Under the pieces are notes generated by a model. The model did no database searches. It was not told the DNA's origin and saw only the letters and a program-made list of their open reading frames with translations. The position numbers were made by a program, and so were the translations under genes. DNA of 64,000 bases, from positions 9,748,501 to 9,812,500 of the forward strand of contig JAITYX010000011.1 of the NCBI GenBank assembly GCA_021018815.1, written 5' to 3'. Shown here in pieces: positions 60,113 to 64,000 of this stretch (its first letter is position 1; every line of letters begins with the position of its first letter). This DNA comes from Talinum fruticosum (Eukaryota > Streptophyta > Magnoliopsida > Caryophyllales > Talinaceae).

Positions 60113-60539
60113 GTTGTGTGCTGGATAGCATACCGATAGTTTGAGTCGTGCAAGGACAAGTTAAAGATGGTAGACATATCTTTACCGTTAACTTTTTGGA
60201 GCTAAGAATTATGTTGATATTTTAAATTTGTTTTTATTTGATAATTTTAATGGTAAATATCCAATGAATTTTCATTAATAAATGTTTGCTTTTAACTAAA
60301 AAAATCCCTAAAAAGTAAAACCACGTATATGCCCCATCCTTCTCAACCCAAAAAAAAAAAACCTTTCGTCCACACTCCATCTCTACATAAATTTATGTTT
60401 ACCAAAAATATGTTCCAACATATAATGATTATATATTATGTTCATGATATGATTTCCATTAATCAATAACTAATAATTTAATAAATTGTTAAATATCAAT
60501 AAGAATATATATATGGGTGGGCCTACGCATCGTAGATGG

Positions 60540-62465
60540 ATATATTGTAGGTTATTACCTAGTAGAATTGGGTATAGACAATAGTTTTTAGATGGGGTTG
60601 AGGAGTTTAATGCACATGCTAGAAGTCAACCAAAATTTGTACATAATCAAGAATATAGGTGTCCATGTCGCAAATGTAAAAATCGAAAGTACAAAGATCC
60701 CAAAGAAGTTAAGTTACACCTTTATCAATATGGTTTTCTTCCAAACTATTGATATTGGACAAGTCATGGAGAAATAGATCCTCATTTATATGAGGATGGT
60801 GGAATGACTTCCAACATATACAACAAAAGTGGTTCTAATCATATGAACTACGGCGATGTAGAATCAAATGTCGACCGTATGAATAATATGGTGACAAATA
60901 CCATAATGTCAAATCAAGGCTTTACAAGTGAGTCTCCAAATACCAATGCCCAATTTTTCTTTAATATGGTTGAGGCTGCACAACAATCTTTGTGGGAAGG
61001 AAGTGAAACTCACACTGAGTTTTCATGTAACCGTTAGACTGTTGAGCATCAAGTCCGACTACAACATGCCTTAAAATTGCTTTGATGAGATTGCACACGG
61101 AGAGTTTCCCCCTAAGAGCAGGGTTCCTCATGACATTCACCATGCAAAAAGGTCATTAAAAATCTTGGGATGAATGTTCAAAAAATTAATTATTGTCGGA
61201 AAGGTTGCATGTTGTTCTACAAAGATTCAGCGCTTGTTTGCTTCAAAAACCACATCCGAGTACATGACATGGCATTATGAGAATATAAGAGAGCATGGTG
61301 TCTTTTGTCATCCTTCGGATGGTGAAGCATGGAAACATTTTGATAAAGTTTACCCCAATGTTACTACTCGAGCCTAGAAATATTAGACTTGGTTTGTGCG
61401 TGGATGGATTTAATCCATTCACCCAACCTTAAAGGTCTTATTCAATCTGACCATTTGTTGTTACGCCCTATAATCTACCGACATAATTATGCATGACGAC
61501 ACCTTATATGTTATTGACATGCATCATACCAGGGCCTACAAATCCGAAAAATAAAATTGATGTGTACTTGCAAACTCTTATTGACGAGTTGAAAACACTA
61601 TGGGAAGATGGTGTGGAAACATATGATATTTCGAAAGGTGAGAATTTTCTCAGGAAGGCTGCATTGATGTGGACCATTAATGATTTCCCAGCATACGGTA
61701 TATTTTTGGATGAAGAACTCATGGTGCCATGTCATGCCTGGTATGTATGAATCAACAAAAAGCATTGAAGCTTACTAATGGGCAAAAATTTTCATGGTTT
61801 GATTTCCATCGGCGGTTTTTGCCACGAAGTCTTGCGTTTCAAAGGAATACCACGACTTTTAGAAAAGGAAAACCTGTACATTTGGGTCCTCCTCATCGAT
61901 ATATGGGGAAGAAATAAAACAATGGGTTGAGAACTTTCCGAAAGTAATAGAAGAACAGAAACTCAACATTTCGGGCTTCAAAAAGGATCATAACTGGACA
62001 AAAGAAAGCATATTTTAGGAGCTTCCATATTGGAAAGATCAATTGCTTTGCCACAACCTAGATGTGATGCATATTGAAAAGAACTTTTTGATAATATAAT
62101 CAACACTGTTATGGATATTCCAAGGAAAACAAAGGATGATGTCAAGGCAAGAATGGATGTGGCGGAGTTGTGTGATTGCGAGGAGTTGAATTTAAAGCAT
62201 GGAACAAATGGTAAAATTCTCACACTAAAGGCAAAATATGTGTTGTCGTTGGAGAAAAAGAGGGCTATATATGAATGGGAAAGAGAGTTGAAAATGCCGG
62301 ATGATTACTTGTTCTAACATCTCATACCTTGTAGACTCAAACTCTACTAAGTTTCATAGCATGAAAAGTCATGATTGTCATGTTTTCATGGAGAGTCTTC
62401 TTCCAATAGCATTTAGTGCACTCCCGGACGAGGTTTTAGCGCCTCTAATTGAAATTAGTTAATTC
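60540..62465 (+). pseudogene. CACTA TNP2-type transposase, decayed
   Basis: Cuts CACTA ends during transposition. The N-terminal transposase-associated zinc domain reads YRCPCRKCKNRKYK followed by VKLHLYQYGF (60655-60745). The Transposase_21 core follows in broken frames: WHYENIREHGVFCHPSDGEAWKHFDKVYP (61268-61350), LTCIIPGPTNPKNKIDVYL (61510-61570) with LWEDGVETYDIS and RKAALMWTINDFPAYG, then YWKDQLLCHNLDVMHIEKNFFDN (62028-62095) and KTKDDVKARMD. At least six stops or shifts interrupt it, and the region after about 62465 lacks the usual C-terminal DUF4218-type part. Confidence 0.9.
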
Positions 62466-62734
62466 TTTAAGAACCTTTGCTTATTTGTTTTATGTTGTTT
62501 TAGATTGAATCATTTTAATTTATGTTGTAATCAAATTAATTCTTACTAATGTATTGAAGATGAAATAATTTAGGTTGAGTAACGTGTACTTTCTTAATAG
62601 AAGAATATTTATAACTAACGCTTATGTGTTGTTTACTAACGTGTACTTTCTTAATGCTTAATTGAAGGTGCACCAATTTTATATAATCTGTCTTCAACTA
62701 ATGTTTACTAATGTGTATGCGTTAATTATGTTAG

Positions 62735-63960
62735 GAATTTTGGAACAAGGTAGAGACAAGTTGAAAAGATCAGCAACTCGGGAAAGGGCTAGAAACAACG
62801 TCAACATTGATGGTGAAGGTGACAATGTAAATATTTCTAGCCCTACTCCAAAACCTCCTTACATTCAATCTCCTATAGGTGGACCAGTCTCCCCACACTC
62901 CCCTTACAATCAAACTCCAATGGGTCATTCATCCTAAACCCTCCTTATTTCCAACATTCAAAGGGTACAATTCCAAACATCCTCTACACCCCTCACATGC
63001 AAACTCCAATTGAGGGAGGTCTGTATAATGCATTTCTACATTCTCAGCATGCTTCTTTGTACTCGAACCCGCTTTATACATACTAATATAACCAATATGG
63101 TACGACAATTATACCACGAATCATTATTGGAGCCGAACAAAGGCCTACCAATGATGGTGCAACTCATGAAGGCGATGAGCATGCTAGTGGGCTTGAATCA
63201 AGCAATGCTAGTAGCCGATTAAGGATTTGCATAGAGCCGGATGGTGAAGGGTAAGTGCGGTAATAAGTAATAAAATGAAATGTTATAAAGTTTTGGGATA
63301 AACTAACCTTGTATGTTTCTTGATTAGGTTCTTTCCCATTGATAAAGTGGTGGGCACAATCTCCCACATCTTCCAAAGCAAGTATGATGGATCATGGCCT
63401 ACATGGGGTAAAATTCCTCGATCACAAAGAGATCTTTGGTTTTTTGAGTTCGAGGTGATGGCAAATCTTTGGTTTTCTGAGTTTGAGGTAACATAATGAT
63501 TTATTGTGTATGTTTGAGCATTATATTATATTTTTATAATTTATAAACTACCTTTTATTGATACAGAAATTTTACACTTGGTCCCCAGCCGATGAAGTCC
63601 AAATTAGACGTAATTTTGAGAAGAAAGGAAGTGATCGATTGAAGGACTTCATGCTAAAAGCAAGAAGAATTAAAAGAAGCCGATTTGGTTGGGTGACAAC
63701 TATTGGAAAAAGTTGTTAGAATATTGGGAAATTGTTGAGTACAAGAAATTCTATGAGCGAGGCTCGGAAAAACCGCAATGTAGATCAAGGTGGACTTGGT
63801 TCATCGCTTCATACTTGTGACTCAATCCCCATGACGGAGCATAAACGGCGATTGATACATATCCTTTTCATGATTACGCATGCAACTACTAACATGTTCA
63901 AATTAGCAAATTGAATTTCTAATAATTTTTTGTATTTAGATGAAGGAACTTAAAGGAGTT
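62735..63960 (+). pseudogene. CACTA Transposase_24 (Ptta/En/Spm) protein, decayed
   Basis: The first part (62740-63250) is Pro/Asn/Ser-rich and disordered, with PTPKPPYIQSPIGGPV. After a probable intron (63251-63328, GTAAGT...TTAG) comes FFPIDKVVGTISHIF and WPTWGKIPRSQRDLWFFEFE. After a second probable intron (about 63488-63567, GTAACA...ACAG) comes KFYTWSPADEVQIRRNFEKKGSDRLKDFMLKARR and later SMTEHKRR-like IPMTEHKRRLIH. These are the signatures of plant Transposase_24 proteins. Frames break at several points and the end lies at or beyond the window edge. Confidence 0.82.
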
Positions 63961-64000
63961 CTTCCTTTACCGACCCAACTCTTTTCGCGAATCCACAATA

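Larger units (their letters stand above)
60515..64000 (+). mobile_element. Decayed autonomous CACTA element, runs off the right edge
   Basis: Holds the two gene types of En/Spm-like elements in the same orientation: a TNP2-type transposase (about 60540-62465) and a Transposase_24-type protein (about 62735-63960). The CACTA termini were not found; the right end is beyond the window. Confidence 0.85.

Overview
This window is plant nuclear DNA, most likely from a eudicot. It is AT-rich, has intron-bearing plant genes with GT/AG splice sites, and is packed with plant transposons (Tekay-type Ty3/gypsy, PIF/Harbinger, CACTA, hAT, Stowaway, LINE). I could not name the species. No bacterial, organellar-genome, CRISPR or viral layout is present.

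Two host genes stand out, both on the minus strand. The first (15815 to 9400) is a seven-exon WD40/transducin-like protein with an N-terminal coiled coil; all exon phases fit. The second (54827 to 51750) is a clear orthologue of NPH3, the phototropism signalling protein (BTB + NPH3 domain + coiled coil + C-terminal RWRNSIS tail). It has four exons whose phases fit, but two single-base shortfalls, each in a five-base G/C run, break the reading frame as sequenced.

Layout. 1-311: right end of a hAT-like element. 312-2165: GA-rich DNA with possible coding patches. 2166-2599: Tourist MITE. 3350-8554: three PIF/Harbinger-family elements head to tail sharing TAA duplications; the last carries a decayed transposase and a decayed Myb/NAM-type partner ORF, plus a Stowaway MITE. 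9400-15815: the WD40 gene. 16984-27244: a small hAT-like element split by a complete Tekay retrotransposon (17328-27075, two LTRs of about 1.96 kb, 5-bp TSD tctat). 27245-36525: a second, older Tekay copy, interrupted in gag by an LTR and cut off in RNase H. 36526-39095 and 42124-50885: two copies of one repeat block (LTR-like part plus LINE 3' end). The second copy has been expanded by two solo LTRs and a hAT element, each with target-site duplications. 39196-41871: non-autonomous CACTA. 51750-54827: NPH3. 56825-57414: hAT with an exact 8-bp TSD. 57415-58455: inverted copy of the LTR family ending in four 154-bp tandem units. 59590-60112: hAT-like. 60515-64000: decayed autonomous CACTA (TNP2 plus Transposase_24), running off the window.

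The strongest observations are the dated nesting history (several empty sites exist inside the window), an accessory ORF ahead of gag with a conserved acidic tail in both Tekay elements, the paired homopolymer breaks in NPH3, and a CACTA element with a 1-kb inverted-repeat-bounded cargo unlike its surroundings. I found no convincing new enzymatic or defence system.
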